Source: Variovorax guangxiensis | GTDB lineage: Bacteria > Pseudomonadota > Gammaproteobacteria > Burkholderiales > Burkholderiaceae_C | Length of the DNA stretch: 64,000 nucleotides | Reading direction: 5' to 3' | NCBI RefSeq assembly: GCF_003952165.1 | Contig: NZ_RXFT01000001.1 | Location: forward strand, 62,001 to 126,000 | Shown: in pieces, positions 33,613-46,814 of the stretch | How positions within the stretch are numbered: the first letter of the stretch is position 1 | Layout of the letters: each line of letters opens with the position of its first letter | The notes under the pieces: model-generated | Seen by the model: the letters and a program-made list of their open reading frames with translations, nothing else | Told to the model about the DNA's origin: nothing | Database searches by the model: none | Position numbers and translations under genes: made by a program

Positions 33613-34166
33613 ATGACTTCCTCGACCCACCATGACACGGCGCCCTCGGCGCCTTCTGCCCCTCTGGAGCCTGCGATCCTCGAGCGCTTTGCGCGCGAGG
33701 TGGCGAAGTACCCCGAAGCGGGCAAGCAGTCGGCCGTGATGGCCTGCCTGTCCATCGTCCAGCAGAACGAGGGCTACGTCAGCCTGCAGCGCGAGCGCGA
33801 GATCGCCGAGTACCTCGGCATGGCGCCCATTGCCGTGCACGAGGTGACGACCTTCTACAACATGTACAACCAGCATCCGGTGGGCAAGTTCAAGCTCAAC
33901 GTGTGCACCAACCTGCCTTGCCAGCTGCGCGACGGCGTCACCGCCCTCGTGCATCTCGAGAAGAAGCTCGGCATCAAGATGGGCGAGACCACGCCCGACG
34001 GCCTGTTCACGCTGCAGCAGAGCGAATGCCTGGGCGCCTGCGCCGATTCGCCCGTGATGCTGGTCAACGACCGCACGATGTGCAGCTTCATGAGCAACGA
34101 GAAGCTCGACCAGCTGGTCGACGGCCTGCGCAACGCCGCGCCGGCCACCAAGGGGGAGGCTTCCTG

Positions 34167-34167
<1 letters not shown>
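33613..34167 (+). CDS. nuoE: NADH-quinone oxidoreductase subunit E
   Basis: NuoE carries the off-path [2Fe-2S] cluster N1a. The 184-residue protein has ligands C98, C103, C139 and C143 (VCTNLPC and SECLGAC). It has a short Ser/Pro-rich N-terminal extension. Its stop codon shares one base with the nuoF start (TGATG at 34165-34169), indicating coupled translation. Confidence 0.97.
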
Positions 34168-35507
<1,340 letters not shown>

Positions 35508-35524
35508 GCGCGAGAAATACACAT

Positions 35525-37696
35525 ATGGTTGAAATCGAACTCGACGGCAAGAAGGTCGAAGTCGCCGAAGGCAGCATGGTCATGCACGCTGCCGACAAGG
35601 CCGGCACGTACATCCCGCACTTCTGCTATCACAAGAAACTGAGCATCGCGGCCAACTGCCGCATGTGCCTCGTGGACGTGGAGAAAGCGCCCAAGCCGAT
35701 GCCGGCCTGCGCCACGCCCGTCACGCAGGGCATGATCGTTCGCACCAAGAGCGAGAAGGCCATCAAGGCGCAGCAGTCGGTCATGGAGTTCCTCCTGATC
35801 AACCACCCGCTGGATTGCCCGATCTGCGACCAGGGCGGCGAATGCCAGCTGCAGGACCTGGCCGTCGGCTATGGCGGTTCCTCTTCGCGCTACGAAGAGG
35901 AAAAGCGCGTCGTCTTCCACAAGGACGTCGGCCCGCTGATCAGCATGGAAGAGATGAGCCGCTGCATCCACTGCACGCGCTGCGTCCGCTTCGGCCAGGA
36001 AGTGGCCGGCGTGATGGAGCTCGGCATGTCGAACCGCGGCGAGCACTCCGAAATCGAAACCTTCGTGGGCGACTCGGTCGACTCCGAACTCTCGGGCAAC
36101 ATGATCGACATCTGCCCGGTCGGCGCGCTCACGAGCAAGCCCTTCCGCTACAGCGCCCGCACCTGGGAACTGTCGCGCCGCAAGTCGGTAAGCCCGCACG
36201 ACTCCACCGGCGCCAACCTGATCGTCCAGGTCAAGAACAACCGCGTGATGCGCGTGGTGCCGCTCGAGAACGAAGACGTCAACGAATGCTGGATCGCCGA
36301 CCGCGACCGCTTCTCGTACGAAGCGCTCAACGGCCCCGAGCGCCTGACGCAGCCCATGCTGAAGCAGGGCGGCCAGTGGCAGCAGGTCGACTGGCAGACG
36401 GCGCTCGAGTACGTCGCCAACGGCCTCAAGCAGATCAAGGCCGACCACGGCGCGCAGAGCATCGGTACGCTGGTCAGCCCGCACAGCACGCTCGAAGAGC
36501 TGCAGCTCGCCGCCATGCTCACGCGTGAGCTCGGCAGCGACAACATCGACTACCGCCTGCGCAATGCCGAATTCGCCGCCTTCGAAGGCGTGCGCTGGCT
36601 CGGCACTTCCATCGCGTCGCTCACGCAGCTGCAGCGCGCGCTCGTCGTGGGTTCGAACCTGCGCAAGGAGCACCCGCTGTTCGCGCAGCGCATCCGCCAG
36701 GCCGTGCGAAAGGGCGCCGCGCTGTCGGTGATCACTTCGGCCAGCCTGATGGCCGACCGCGACGCCTGGGCCATCAACGTGGCGCAGTCGACCATCGTCG
36801 ATGCCGGCGAGTGGGTCGAGGCGCTGGCCGCGGTGGCCGCAGCCATCGGCGAAACCAGTGGCGCGGCCGCTCCTCTGGCGCCGAAGAACGCACCGGACGC
36901 CGCCGCCAAGGCGATCGCTGCCTCGCTGCTGAGCGGCGAACGCAAGGCCATCCTGCTCGGCAATGCAGCCGCGCACCACGCACAGGCCAGCAGCCTGCTG
37001 GCGCTGGCCAACTGGATCGGCGCGCAGACCGGCGCCACCGTCGGTTACCTGACCGAGGCGGCCAACACCGTGGGCGCGCAGATCGTCGGCGCGTTCCCGA
37101 AGAACGGCGGCCTCGATGCCGGCCGCATGCTCGCCGCTGGCTCGGGCCTGAAGGCCGTGATGCTGCTGAACACCGAGCCGGTGTTCGACTCGGCAGCCGG
37201 CGCAGCCGCGGCCGATGTCATCGGCAATGCGCAAATGGTCGTCACGCTGAGCCCCTTCAAGGCCAACCTCGAATTCAGCGACGTGCTGCTTCCGATCGCC
37301 CCGTTCAGCGAAACGCCCGGCACCTTCGTCAACGCCGAGGGCCGCGTCCAGGGCTTCCACGCCGTGGTGAAGCCCCTGGGTGAGACCCGTCCGGCCTGGA
37401 AGGTGCTGCGCGTGCTGGCCAACCTGCTGGGCCTGCCCGGCTTCGCGTTCGAATCGACCGCCGAAGTGCTGGCCACCGTGGGTGAGAAGGGCGCCGTGCC
37501 CGCGAATGCGCTGAGCAACGCCACGTCCGCCACTGCGGTCGCTGCCGACGGCGCGGCTGCTGCACCCGTGGTCGCGAGCATCTACCAGCTGGATTCGATC
37601 GTGCGCCGCGCACCGTCGCTGCAACTGACCGCTGATGCGCGCAATGCATCGGCCGGCTCGAACCTGACGGCACGTGCCGAGGAGGCACTGGCATGA
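35525..37696 (+). CDS. nuoG: NADH-quinone oxidoreductase subunit G
   Basis: This is the large iron-sulfur subunit of the peripheral arm, 723 residues. N-terminal [2Fe-2S] N1b ligands are C34, C45, C48 and C62. The [17 protein letters not shown] and [14 protein letters not shown] segments hold N5 and N4. The C-terminal molybdopterin-oxidoreductase-like domain lacks cofactor and is Ala-rich over about 640-680. The stop overlaps the nuoH start (ATGA at 37693-37696). Confidence 0.97.
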   Translation: MVEIELDGKKVEVAEGSMVMHAADKAGTYIPHFCYHKKLSIAANCRMCLVDVEKAPKPMPACATPVTQGMIVRTKSEKAIKAQQSVMEFLLINHPLDCPICDQGGECQLQDLAVGYGGSSSRYEEEKRVVFHKDVGPLISMEEMSRCIHCTRCVRFGQEVAGVMELGMSNRGEHSEIETFVGDSVDSELSGNMIDICPVGALTSKPFRYSARTWELSRRKSVSPHDSTGANLIVQVKNNRVMRVVPLENEDVNECWIADRDRFSYEALNGPERLTQPMLKQGGQWQQVDWQTALEYVANGLKQIKADHGAQSIGTLVSPHSTLEELQLAAMLTRELGSDNIDYRLRNAEFAAFEGVRWLGTSIASLTQLQRALVVGSNLRKEHPLFAQRIRQAVRKGAALSVITSASLMADRDAWAINVAQSTIVDAGEWVEALAAVAAAIGETSGAAAPLAPKNAPDAAAKAIAASLLSGERKAILLGNAAAHHAQASSLLALANWIGAQTGATVGYLTEAANTVGAQIVGAFPKNGGLDAGRMLAAGSGLKAVMLLNTEPVFDSAAGAAAADVIGNAQMVVTLSPFKANLEFSDVLLPIAPFSETPGTFVNAEGRVQGFHAVVKPLGETRPAWKVLRVLANLLGLPGFAFESTAEVLATVGEKGAVPANALSNATSATAVAADGAAAAPVVASIYQLDSIVRRAPSLQLTADARNASAGSNLTARAEEALA

Positions 37697-38769
37697 TCGA
37701 CGCAATTCATGGCTTCGGCCAGGGGCTGGTCGCCGCAGGCTGGTGGACCGCCGTGGTCTGGCCCGTGATCTGGACGCTGATCAAGATCATCGTGGTCGTC
37801 CTCCCGCTGATGGGAGCTGTGGCGTACCTCACGCTGTGGGAGCGCAAGGCCATCGGCTTCACGCAGATCCGCATCGGCCCGAACCGCATCGGGCCGCTGG
37901 GCCTGCTCCAGCCGATCGCCGACGCGCTCAAGCTGATGACCAAGGAAATCATTCTTCCGACGGTCGCCAACAAGGGCCTGTTCTTGCTCGGCCCGATCAT
38001 GACCATCATGCCGGCGCTCGCCGCATGGGCGGTGATTCCCTTCGGCCCCGACGTGGCGCTGGCCAACATCAACGCCGGCCTGCTGTTCGTGATGGCCATC
38101 ACCTCGCTCGAGGTGTACGGCGTGATCATCGCCGGCTGGGCTTCCAACTCGAAGTACGCCTTCCTGGGCGCGCTGCGCGCCTCGGCACAGATGGTGAGCT
38201 ACGAGATTGCGATGGGCTTCTGCTTCGTCGTGGTGCTGATGGTCACCGGCAGCCTGAACATGACGGAGATCGTCAACGTTCAGGGCAAGGGCATGTTCGC
38301 CAACATGGGCGTCGGCTTCCTGTCGTGGAACTGGCTGCCGCTGCTGCCGATCTTCGTCGTCTACTTCATCTCGGGCCTTGCTGAAACCAACCGCCACCCG
38401 TTCGACGTGGTGGAAGGCGAATCCGAAATCGTGGCCGGCCACATGATCGAGTACTCGGGCATGAGCTTCGCGATGTTCTTCCTGGCCGAATACGCCAACA
38501 TGTGGCTCGTCTCGATCCTGACCGTGGTGCTGTTCCTCGGCGGATGGCTGCCCCCGTTCGAGTTCCTGAGCTTCATTCCGGGCTGGATCTGGCTGGGCCT
38601 CAAGACCTTCTGCGTGGTCACCATGTTCCTGTGGGTGCGTTCGACGTTCCCGCGCTTCCGCTATGACCAGATCATGCGTCTGGGCTGGAAGATCTTCATT
38701 CCCGTCACGCTCGTGTGGCTGGTCGTGGTCGGTGGCTGGATGCAGACGCCGTTCAACATCTGGAAATAA
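37693..38769 (+). CDS. nuoH: NADH-quinone oxidoreductase subunit H
   Basis: This is the membrane subunit at the junction with the quinone site, 358 residues and about eight to nine spans. Conserved cytoplasmic loops are [20 protein letters not shown] (about 51-70) and [20 protein letters not shown] (about 230-249), both expected. Translation is coupled to nuoG by a four-base overlap. It ends 17 bp before nuoI. Confidence 0.98.
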   Translation: MIDAIHGFGQGLVAAGWWTAVVWPVIWTLIKIIVVVLPLMGAVAYLTLWERKAIGFTQIRIGPNRIGPLGLLQPIADALKLMTKEIILPTVANKGLFLLGPIMTIMPALAAWAVIPFGPDVALANINAGLLFVMAITSLEVYGVIIAGWASNSKYAFLGALRASAQMVSYEIAMGFCFVVVLMVTGSLNMTEIVNVQGKGMFANMGVGFLSWNWLPLLPIFVVYFISGLAETNRHPFDVVEGESEIVAGHMIEYSGMSFAMFFLAEYANMWLVSILTVVLFLGGWLPPFEFLSFIPGWIWLGLKTFCVVTMFLWVRSTFPRFRYDQIMRLGWKIFIPVTLVWLVVVGGWMQTPFNIWK

Positions 38770-38786
38770 CAGGGAGCGCCAACATC

Positions 38787-39308
38787 ATGTCTGCTGCGCA
38801 CACCGCAACCCCATCCGCGCCTTTCTCGCTCAAGGACTTCCTGAGCAGCTTCATGCTGTTCGAGCTGTTCAAGGGCCTGGCCATCACCGGCAAGTACGCC
38901 TTCGCCCGCAAGATCACGGTGCAGTTCCCCGAAGAGAAGACGCCGCTGTCGCCGCGCTTCCGCGGCCTGCACGCGCTGCGCCGCTACGAGAACGGCGAAG
39001 AGCGCTGCATCGCCTGCAAGCTCTGCGAGGCCGTCTGCCCGGCACTGGCCATCACCATCGAATCGGATGTGCGCGACGACGGCTCGCGCCGCACCACGCG
39101 CTACGACATCGACCTGACCAAGTGCATCTTCTGCGGCTTCTGCGAAGAGAGCTGCCCGGTCGACTCGATCGTGGAGACGCACATCTTCGAATACCACGGC
39201 GAAAAGCGCGGCGACCTGTACTTCACCAAGGACATGCTGCTGGCCGTGGGCGACCGCTACGAGAAGGAAATCGCAGCGAACAAGGCGGCCGACGCCAAGT
39301 ACCGCTGA
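38787..39308 (+). CDS. nuoI: NADH-quinone oxidoreductase subunit I
   Basis: NuoI carries two [4Fe-4S] clusters (N6a, N6b). In the 173-residue protein the ligands are C74, C77, C80, C84 ([12 protein letters not shown]) and C113, C116, C119, C123 ([12 protein letters not shown]). The ATG at 38787 ([10 protein letters not shown]) follows AGGGAG; upstream in-frame ATGs lie inside nuoH and are not used. Confidence 0.98.
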   Translation: MSAAHTATPSAPFSLKDFLSSFMLFELFKGLAITGKYAFARKITVQFPEEKTPLSPRFRGLHALRRYENGEERCIACKLCEAVCPALAITIESDVRDDGSRRTTRYDIDLTKCIFCGFCEESCPVDSIVETHIFEYHGEKRGDLYFTKDMLLAVGDRYEKEIAANKAADAKYR

Positions 39309-39346
39309 CCCGGTTCAGCCCGAAACCCGTACCAATTCGAATTCCA

Positions 39347-40000
39347 ATGGACGTCAAGACCGGTCTGTTCTATCTGTTTGCCGTGGTGCTGCTGTTCGCA
39401 GCATTCCGCGTCATCACCGCCCGCAACCCCGTGTACGCCGCGCTGTACCTGGTTCTGGCCTTCTTCCAGGCATCGGCCATCTGGCTGCTGCTGCGCGCCG
39501 AGTTCCTCGCGATCTCGCTCGTGCTCGTGTACGTGGGCGCCGTGATGGTGCTGTTCCTGTTCGTGGTGATGATGCTGGACATCAACGTCGACAGCTTGCG
39601 GGAGGGCTTCTGGAAGCACTTCCCGCTGGCGGCGGGCGTGGGTGCGCTGATCGCGCTCGAGATGGCGGCGGTGCTCATGGGCGGCTTCCGTCTGGGCGAG
39701 GCACCCCGCGCCGCGGCCAATGCGGCAGCGGCCAACACCTCCAATACGCTCGAACTCGGCAAGCTGCTCTACTCCGAATATCTCTATCCGCTGGAAATCG
39801 CCGCGGTCATCCTGCTCGTGGCCATCGTGGCCGCCATCGCACTGACGCTGCGCACCCGCAAGGACAGCAAGTACGTCAACCCGGCCGACCAGGTTCGCGT
39901 GAAGGCACGCGACCGCGTGCGCATCGTGCAGATGCCGGCAACGCGTGCCGCGGAGCCTGTGGTCGAAGCTGCGGACGCTGCAAAGGAAAACAAGGCATGA
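39347..40000 (+). CDS. nuoJ: NADH-quinone oxidoreductase subunit J
   Basis: This is a membrane subunit of complex I, 217 residues with five spans. The third span carries the conserved [20 protein letters not shown] with the pi-bulge region. The C-terminal tail after LRTRKDSK is charged and variable. The ATG at 39347 is used; it overlaps nuoK by four bases at the 3' end (ATGA, 39997-40000). Confidence 0.96.
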   Translation: MDVKTGLFYLFAVVLLFAAFRVITARNPVYAALYLVLAFFQASAIWLLLRAEFLAISLVLVYVGAVMVLFLFVVMMLDINVDSLREGFWKHFPLAAGVGALIALEMAAVLMGGFRLGEAPRAAANAAAANTSNTLELGKLLYSEYLYPLEIAAVILLVAIVAAIALTLRTRKDSKYVNPADQVRVKARDRVRIVQMPATRAAEPVVEAADAAKENKA

Positions 40001-40305
40001 CGCTCACGCTCGGACACTTTCTTTCGCTCGGCGCGATGCTTTTCGCGCTGTCCGTGATCGGCATCTTCCTGAACCGCAAGAACCTGATCGTCCTGCTGAT
40101 GGCCATCGAGCTGATGCTGCTGGCGGTCAACATGAACTTCGTGGCCTTCTCGCACTTCCTGGGCGACATGCATGGCCAGATCTTCGTGTTCTTCATCCTG
40201 ACGGTGGCCGCGGCCGAGTCGGCCATCGGGCTGGCGCTGCTGGTCCTGCTGTTCCGTAACAGGTCGAACATCAACGTCGACGAACTCAACTCGCTCAAGG
40301 GTTGA
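39997..40305 (+). CDS. nuoK: NADH-quinone oxidoreductase subunit K
   Basis: This is a small membrane subunit of 102 residues with three spans and the two conserved membrane glutamates (E in [11 protein letters not shown] and E in [12 protein letters not shown]), part of the central proton path. Its start overlaps the nuoJ stop, and nuoL starts seven bases after its end. Confidence 0.98.
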   Translation: MTLTLGHFLSLGAMLFALSVIGIFLNRKNLIVLLMAIELMLLAVNMNFVAFSHFLGDMHGQIFVFFILTVAAAESAIGLALLVLLFRNRSNINVDELNSLKG

Positions 40306-40312
40306 CAGCAAC

Positions 40313-42346
<2,034 letters not shown>

Positions 42347-42370
42347 GCCTAGCGCTGGAGAAAAAGAAAA

Positions 42371-43849
42371 ATGGGTTTGTTGAGCCTTGCCATCTGGGTG
42401 CCGATCGCATTCGGTGCCGTGCTGCTGGCGTTTGGCCGTGACGAGCACGCCAGGGGCGTGCGCTGGGTCGCGCTCGTCGGTTCCATCGTGAGCTTCCTGG
42501 TCACGGTGCCGCTGTTCACGCGTTTCCAGAACGGCACCGCCGCGATGCAGTTCGTCGAGAAGACGGGCTGGATCTCGCGCTTCAACGTCAACTACCACCT
42601 CGGGATCGACGGCCTGTCGCTCTGGCTGGTGCTGCTGACGTCGTTCATCACGGTCATCGTGGTGATCTCGGCCTGGGAAGTGATCACCGAGCGCGTGAAC
42701 CAGTACATGGGTGCGTTCCTGATCCTGTCGGGCCTCATGATCGGCGTGTTCGCCGCGCTCGACGGCGTGCTGTTCTACGTGTTCTTCGAAGCCACGCTGA
42801 TCCCGATGTACCTGATCATCGGCATCTGGGGCGGCCCGAACAAGATCTACGCGGCGTTCAAGTTCTTCCTCTACACCTTGCTCGGCTCGCTGCTGATGCT
42901 GGTGGCGCTGATCTACCTGTACAACAAGTCGGGCGGCAGCTTCGACATCCTGTCGTGGCACAAGCTGCCGCTGGGATCGACCGCGCAGACCTTCCTGTTC
43001 TTCGCCTTCTTCGCGGCCTTCGCCGTGAAGGTGCCGATGTGGCCGGTGCACACCTGGCTGCCCGACGTGCACGTCGAGGCGCCGACCGGCGGCTCCGCCG
43101 TGCTGGCCGCGATCATGCTGAAACTGGGCGCCTACGGCTTCCTGCGCTTCTCGATGCCCATCGCTCCCGACGCCTCGCACGAATGGGCCTGGCTCATGAT
43201 CGCGCTGTCGCTGATCGCGGTGATCTACGTCGGCCTGGTGGCGCTGGTGCAGCAGGACATGAAGAAGCTGGTGGCCTATTCGTCGGTGGCCCACATGGGT
43301 TTCGTGACGCTCGGCTTCTTCATCTTCAATGAGCTGGGCGTGTCCGGCGGCATCGTGCAGATGATCGCCCACGGCTTCGTCTCGGGCGCCATGTTCCTGG
43401 GCATCGGCGTGCTGTACGACCGCGTGCACTCGCGCCAGATCGCCGACTACGGCGGCGTGGTGAACACCATGCCCAAGTTCGCCGCGTTCGCGCTGCTGTT
43501 CGCCATGGCCAACTGCGGCCTGCCGGGCACCGCCGGTTTCGTGGGCGAGTGGATGGTGATCCTGGGCGCCGTGAAGGCCAACTTCTGGATCGGCCTGGGA
43601 GCAGCCACCGCGCTGATCTTCGGCGCCGCCTATACCCTCTGGATGTACAAGCGCGTGTATCTGGGCCCGGTCGGCAACGACCACGTGAAGGAACTCAGCG
43701 ACATCAATTCGCGCGAATTCCTGATGCTGGCGCTGCTGGCCATCGCCGTGCTGTGGATGGGCCTGTTCCCGAAGCCGTTCACCGACGCGATGGACGCCTC
43801 CGTGACCGAGCTGCTGCGCCACGTGGCAGTCTCGAAGCTGCCCTCCTGA
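42371..43849 (+). CDS. nuoM: NADH-quinone oxidoreductase subunit M
   Basis: This is an antiporter-like proton-pumping membrane subunit, 492 residues with 14 spans. Conserved motifs are FFEATLIPMYLIIGIWGG (key Glu), VKVPMWPVHTWLPDVHVEAP and YSSVAHMGFVTLG. The start is ATG 42371, preceded by a weak GGAGAAAAA element. It is followed 24 bp later by nuoN. Confidence 0.98.
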   Translation: MGLLSLAIWVPIAFGAVLLAFGRDEHARGVRWVALVGSIVSFLVTVPLFTRFQNGTAAMQFVEKTGWISRFNVNYHLGIDGLSLWLVLLTSFITVIVVISAWEVITERVNQYMGAFLILSGLMIGVFAALDGVLFYVFFEATLIPMYLIIGIWGGPNKIYAAFKFFLYTLLGSLLMLVALIYLYNKSGGSFDILSWHKLPLGSTAQTFLFFAFFAAFAVKVPMWPVHTWLPDVHVEAPTGGSAVLAAIMLKLGAYGFLRFSMPIAPDASHEWAWLMIALSLIAVIYVGLVALVQQDMKKLVAYSSVAHMGFVTLGFFIFNELGVSGGIVQMIAHGFVSGAMFLGIGVLYDRVHSRQIADYGGVVNTMPKFAAFALLFAMANCGLPGTAGFVGEWMVILGAVKANFWIGLGAATALIFGAAYTLWMYKRVYLGPVGNDHVKELSDINSREFLMLALLAIAVLWMGLFPKPFTDAMDASVTELLRHVAVSKLPS

Positions 43850-43873
43850 TGCCACGCTGAAGAAGAGAACGAG

Positions 43874-45361
43874 ATGATTGACAAACTCAGCTGGGTCACG
43901 ATCTACCCCGAAATCGTGTTGCTGGTCATGGCCTGCATCATTGCGCTGGTCGACCTGTCGGACACGAGCCCGCGCCGCACCCGTACCTATGTCCTGACGC
44001 TGCTCACGCTGGCCGTGGTCGCAGTGCTGTCGGGCCTGCAGGCTTCCGAAGCCAAGACCATCTACGGCTTCGGCGGCATGGTAGTCAGCGACCCGATGGG
44101 CAACTGGCTCAAGTGCTTCGCCACCGTCGCCCTGATGGTCACGCTGGTCTACGGCCGTCCCTACGCGGCCGATCGCGAGATGCTGCGCGGCGGCGAGATG
44201 TTCACCATCAGCATGTTCGCGCTGCTGGGCATGTTCGTGATGATCTCGGGCAGCAACTTCCTGCTGATCTACCTGGGCCTCGAACTGCTCACGCTGTCGA
44301 GCTACGCGCTGGTGGCGCTGCGCCGCGACAACGCGGTGGCCAGCGAAGCCGCCATGAAGTACTTCGTGCTCGGCGCCATGGCCAGCGGCTTCCTGCTCTA
44401 CGGCCTGTCCATGATGTACGGCGCCACCGGTTCGCTCGACGTGAACGAGGTCTTCAAGACCATCGCAACCGGCAAGGTCAACCACCAGGTGCTGGTGTTC
44501 GGCCTCGTGTTCATCGTCGCCGGCCTGGCCTTCAAGGTGGGCGCAGCCCCGTTCCACATGTGGGTGCCCGACGTCTACCAGGGCGCTCCGACGGCGATCA
44601 CGCTGCTGATCGGCGCGGCGCCCGAGCTGGCCGCCTTCGCGATCATCATCCGCCTGCTGGTCGACGCGCTGCAGCCGCTGGCCATCGACTGGCAGCAGAT
44701 GCTCGCCGTGCTGGCCATCGCCTCGCTGCTGGTCGGCAACCTGGCCGCCATCGCGCAGAGCAACCTCAAGCGCATGCTGGCCTATTCGACGATCTCGCAG
44801 ATGGGCTTCATGCTCCTCGGCCTGGTCGCCGGTTCGGACCAGCAGGGCACCTACAACGCCCAGTACGCCTACAGCGCCGCGATGTTCTACATCGTGACCT
44901 ACGTGCTGACCACGCTCGCGAGCTTCGGCATCATCCTGCTGCTGGCGCGCGAAGGCTTCGAGAGCGAGGAAATCACCGACCTCGCCGGCCTGAACCAGCG
45001 CAGCCCGCTGTACGCCGGCGTGATGTCGATCGCGATGTTCTCGCTGGCCGGCCTGCCGCCGCTGGTCGGCTTCTACGCGAAGCTGGCCGTGCTGCAGGCG
45101 CTGATCGCCTCGGGCCACCCCATCTACATCGGCCTGGCCGTGTTCGCGGTGATGATGTCGCTGATCGGCGCCTTCTACTACCTGCGCGTGGTCAAGGTCA
45201 TGTACTTCGATGCGCCCGTCACGGCCACCACCGTGTCGGCACCGCGCGACGTGCGTACCGTGCTGACGATCAACGGCGCGCTGATCCTGATCCTGGGCAT
45301 CGTGCCCGGCGGCCTGATGACGCTGTGCTACGACGCCATCGTGGCGACGCTGGCCCACTGA
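43874..45361 (+). CDS. nuoN: NADH-quinone oxidoreductase subunit N
   Basis: This is an antiporter-like proton-pumping membrane subunit, 495 residues. Conserved motifs are [39 protein letters not shown] and [13 protein letters not shown]. The start ATG at 43874 follows GAAGAGAACGAG. It closes the 14-gene nuo set; no terminator is seen after it and the next gene begins 15 bp later. Confidence 0.98.
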   Translation: MIDKLSWVTIYPEIVLLVMACIIALVDLSDTSPRRTRTYVLTLLTLAVVAVLSGLQASEAKTIYGFGGMVVSDPMGNWLKCFATVALMVTLVYGRPYAADREMLRGGEMFTISMFALLGMFVMISGSNFLLIYLGLELLTLSSYALVALRRDNAVASEAAMKYFVLGAMASGFLLYGLSMMYGATGSLDVNEVFKTIATGKVNHQVLVFGLVFIVAGLAFKVGAAPFHMWVPDVYQGAPTAITLLIGAAPELAAFAIIIRLLVDALQPLAIDWQQMLAVLAIASLLVGNLAAIAQSNLKRMLAYSTISQMGFMLLGLVAGSDQQGTYNAQYAYSAAMFYIVTYVLTTLASFGIILLLAREGFESEEITDLAGLNQRSPLYAGVMSIAMFSLAGLPPLVGFYAKLAVLQALIASGHPIYIGLAVFAVMMSLIGAFYYLRVVKVMYFDAPVTATTVSAPRDVRTVLTINGALILILGIVPGGLMTLCYDAIVATLAH

Positions 45362-45376
45362 CGCGGCCGACCTAGG

Positions 45377-45682
45377 GTGTCGCAGACCGCGTCCGTCTGG
45401 GTCGTTCTCCTGGTGGCCCTCGTGGCCGCCAACCTGCCGTTCTTCAACGACCGCCTGTTCGGCGTCGTGCCTCTGGCGACTGCTCCCAAGTCGCTCGCGG
45501 TGCGCCTCGCCGAACTGGTGGTCTTGTACTTTCTGGCCGGCGGCGTCGGGCTGCTGTTCGAGCGCAGAGCAGGGCAGATCGCCGCGCAGGGCTGGGAGTT
45601 CTATGCGGTGACCGGCGCGCTGTTCATCGTGCTGGCCTTTCCAGGGTTCACCTGGCGCTACCTGATGAAGCACAGGCACTGA
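45377..45682 (+). CDS. DUF2818 family membrane protein
   Basis: This is a small uncharacterised membrane protein of 101 residues with three predicted spans (about 7-22, 44-60 and 78-95). It starts with GTG at 45377. DUF2818 proteins are found directly after nuoN in betaproteobacteria, so a link to complex I assembly or stability is plausible but unproven. The N-terminus SQTASVWVVLLVALVAANLP and the PFFNDRLFGV segment are family-like. Confidence 0.85.
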   Translation: MSQTASVWVVLLVALVAANLPFFNDRLFGVVPLATAPKSLAVRLAELVVLYFLAGGVGLLFERRAGQIAAQGWEFYAVTGALFIVLAFPGFTWRYLMKHRH

Positions 45683-45701
45683 AGAGGACGAGCGACCGAC
45701 C

Positions 45702-46322
45702 ATGACCACCAAGCCGACCGACACCTCCACCGCCGATTCGCACCTGAAGGAAGAGCTCCAGAGCCGCGAGGAGCTGTTCAACGGCAAGTTCCTGAAGGCC
45801 CGGCGCGACACCATCCGCCTGCCCGATGGCCACAGCGCCACGCGCGAGTACGTGGTGCACCCGGGCGCCGTGGTGGTCATCCCGCTGCTTGACGACGGCC
45901 GCATCGTGCTGGAGCGGCAGTTCCGCTATCCGGTCGGCCACGTGATGATCGAGTTTCCAGCGGGCAAGCTCGATGCGGGCGAGGATCCGTTCGACTGCGG
46001 CCGGCGCGAGCTGATCGAGGAAACGGGCTACACCGCGCGCGAGTGGGCGTATGCGGGTGCCATGCACCTCGCGGTGGCCTACTCGACCGAGATCATCCAT
46101 ATCTACTTTGCGCGGGGCCTCTCGCTCGGCGAGCGGCAGCTCGACCACGGCGAGTTCCTCGACGTGTTCACGGCCACTCCCGACGAGCTGGCCGGCTGGT
46201 GTCGCGAAGGCAAGGTCACCGATGCCAAGACGCTGACCTGCACGCTCTGGCTGCAGAACGTCCTTTCGGGCGCATGGGCACTGGACTGGCAGGCTGCGCC
46301 CGCGCAGGGCAGCGCGGGATAA
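45702..46322 (+). CDS. NUDIX hydrolase, ADP-ribose pyrophosphatase-like
   Basis: This is a predicted cytoplasmic nucleotide-diphosphate-sugar hydrolase of 206 residues. The Nudix box is complete: GKLDAGEDPF followed by RRELIEETGY (about residues 88-110). The preceding strand EYVVHPGAVVVIPLLDDG and an upstream acidic N-terminus fit the ADP-ribose/NudF-like group, which recycles ADP-ribose and related compounds. It lies 19 bp after the DUF2818 gene in the same direction. The exact substrate is inferred from family only. Confidence 0.9.
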   Translation: MTTKPTDTSTADSHLKEELQSREELFNGKFLKARRDTIRLPDGHSATREYVVHPGAVVVIPLLDDGRIVLERQFRYPVGHVMIEFPAGKLDAGEDPFDCGRRELIEETGYTAREWAYAGAMHLAVAYSTEIIHIYFARGLSLGERQLDHGEFLDVFTATPDELAGWCREGKVTDAKTLTCTLWLQNVLSGAWALDWQAAPAQGSAG

Positions 46323-46330
46323 TCCGCGCC

Positions 46331-46792
46331 ATGAAGGTTCTCGATCTCCGCTGCACCCACGGCCACGGCTTCGAAGGCTGGTTCGCCTCGAGCGAGGATT
46401 TCGAGACCCAGCTGGCATCAGGCCTGGTCGAATGCCCGGTTTGCGGCGACACCGCCATCGTCAAGCTACTGAGCGCGCCGCGCCTCAACCTGGGCAACGC
46501 CAGGGCGCCGAAGGAGGCTGCTGCGGTTGCTCCAGTCGCTGCTGCTTCCAACGTTCCCGCCGATCCCTCGCCCGAAGCCCGCTGGATGCGTGCAGTGCGC
46601 GAGGTGCTGGCGAAGACGGAGGACGTCGGCGAGCGCTTTGCCGACGAAGCCCGGAAGATGCATTACGGCGAGACCCCCGAGCGCGGCATCCGCGGGCAGG
46701 CCACGCCCGAGCAGACCGAGGCGCTGCTCGACGAGGGCATTCCGGTGATGGCGCTGCCGATTCCGGCGGCACTGAAAGAAACCCTGCAGTAA
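46331..46792 (+). CDS. DUF1178 family protein
   Basis: This is an uncharacterised cytoplasmic protein of 153 residues. Its N-terminus MKVLDLRCTHGHGFEGWFAS and CPVCGDTAIVKLLSAPR (C36, C39) look like a small zinc-ribbon-type fold. The C-terminal half carries HYGETPERGIRGQATPEQ and GIPVMALP, both typical of DUF1178. It follows the NUDIX gene by 8 bp and ends the rightward run that began with nuoA. It is convergent with the ABC exporter gene (22-bp gap). No function is known. Confidence 0.87.
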   Translation: MKVLDLRCTHGHGFEGWFASSEDFETQLASGLVECPVCGDTAIVKLLSAPRLNLGNARAPKEAAAVAPVAAASNVPADPSPEARWMRAVREVLAKTEDVGERFADEARKMHYGETPERGIRGQATPEQTEALLDEGIPVMALPIPAALKETLQ

Positions 46793-46814
46793 CTGGCTGA
46801 GTAGCGCGGCCTGT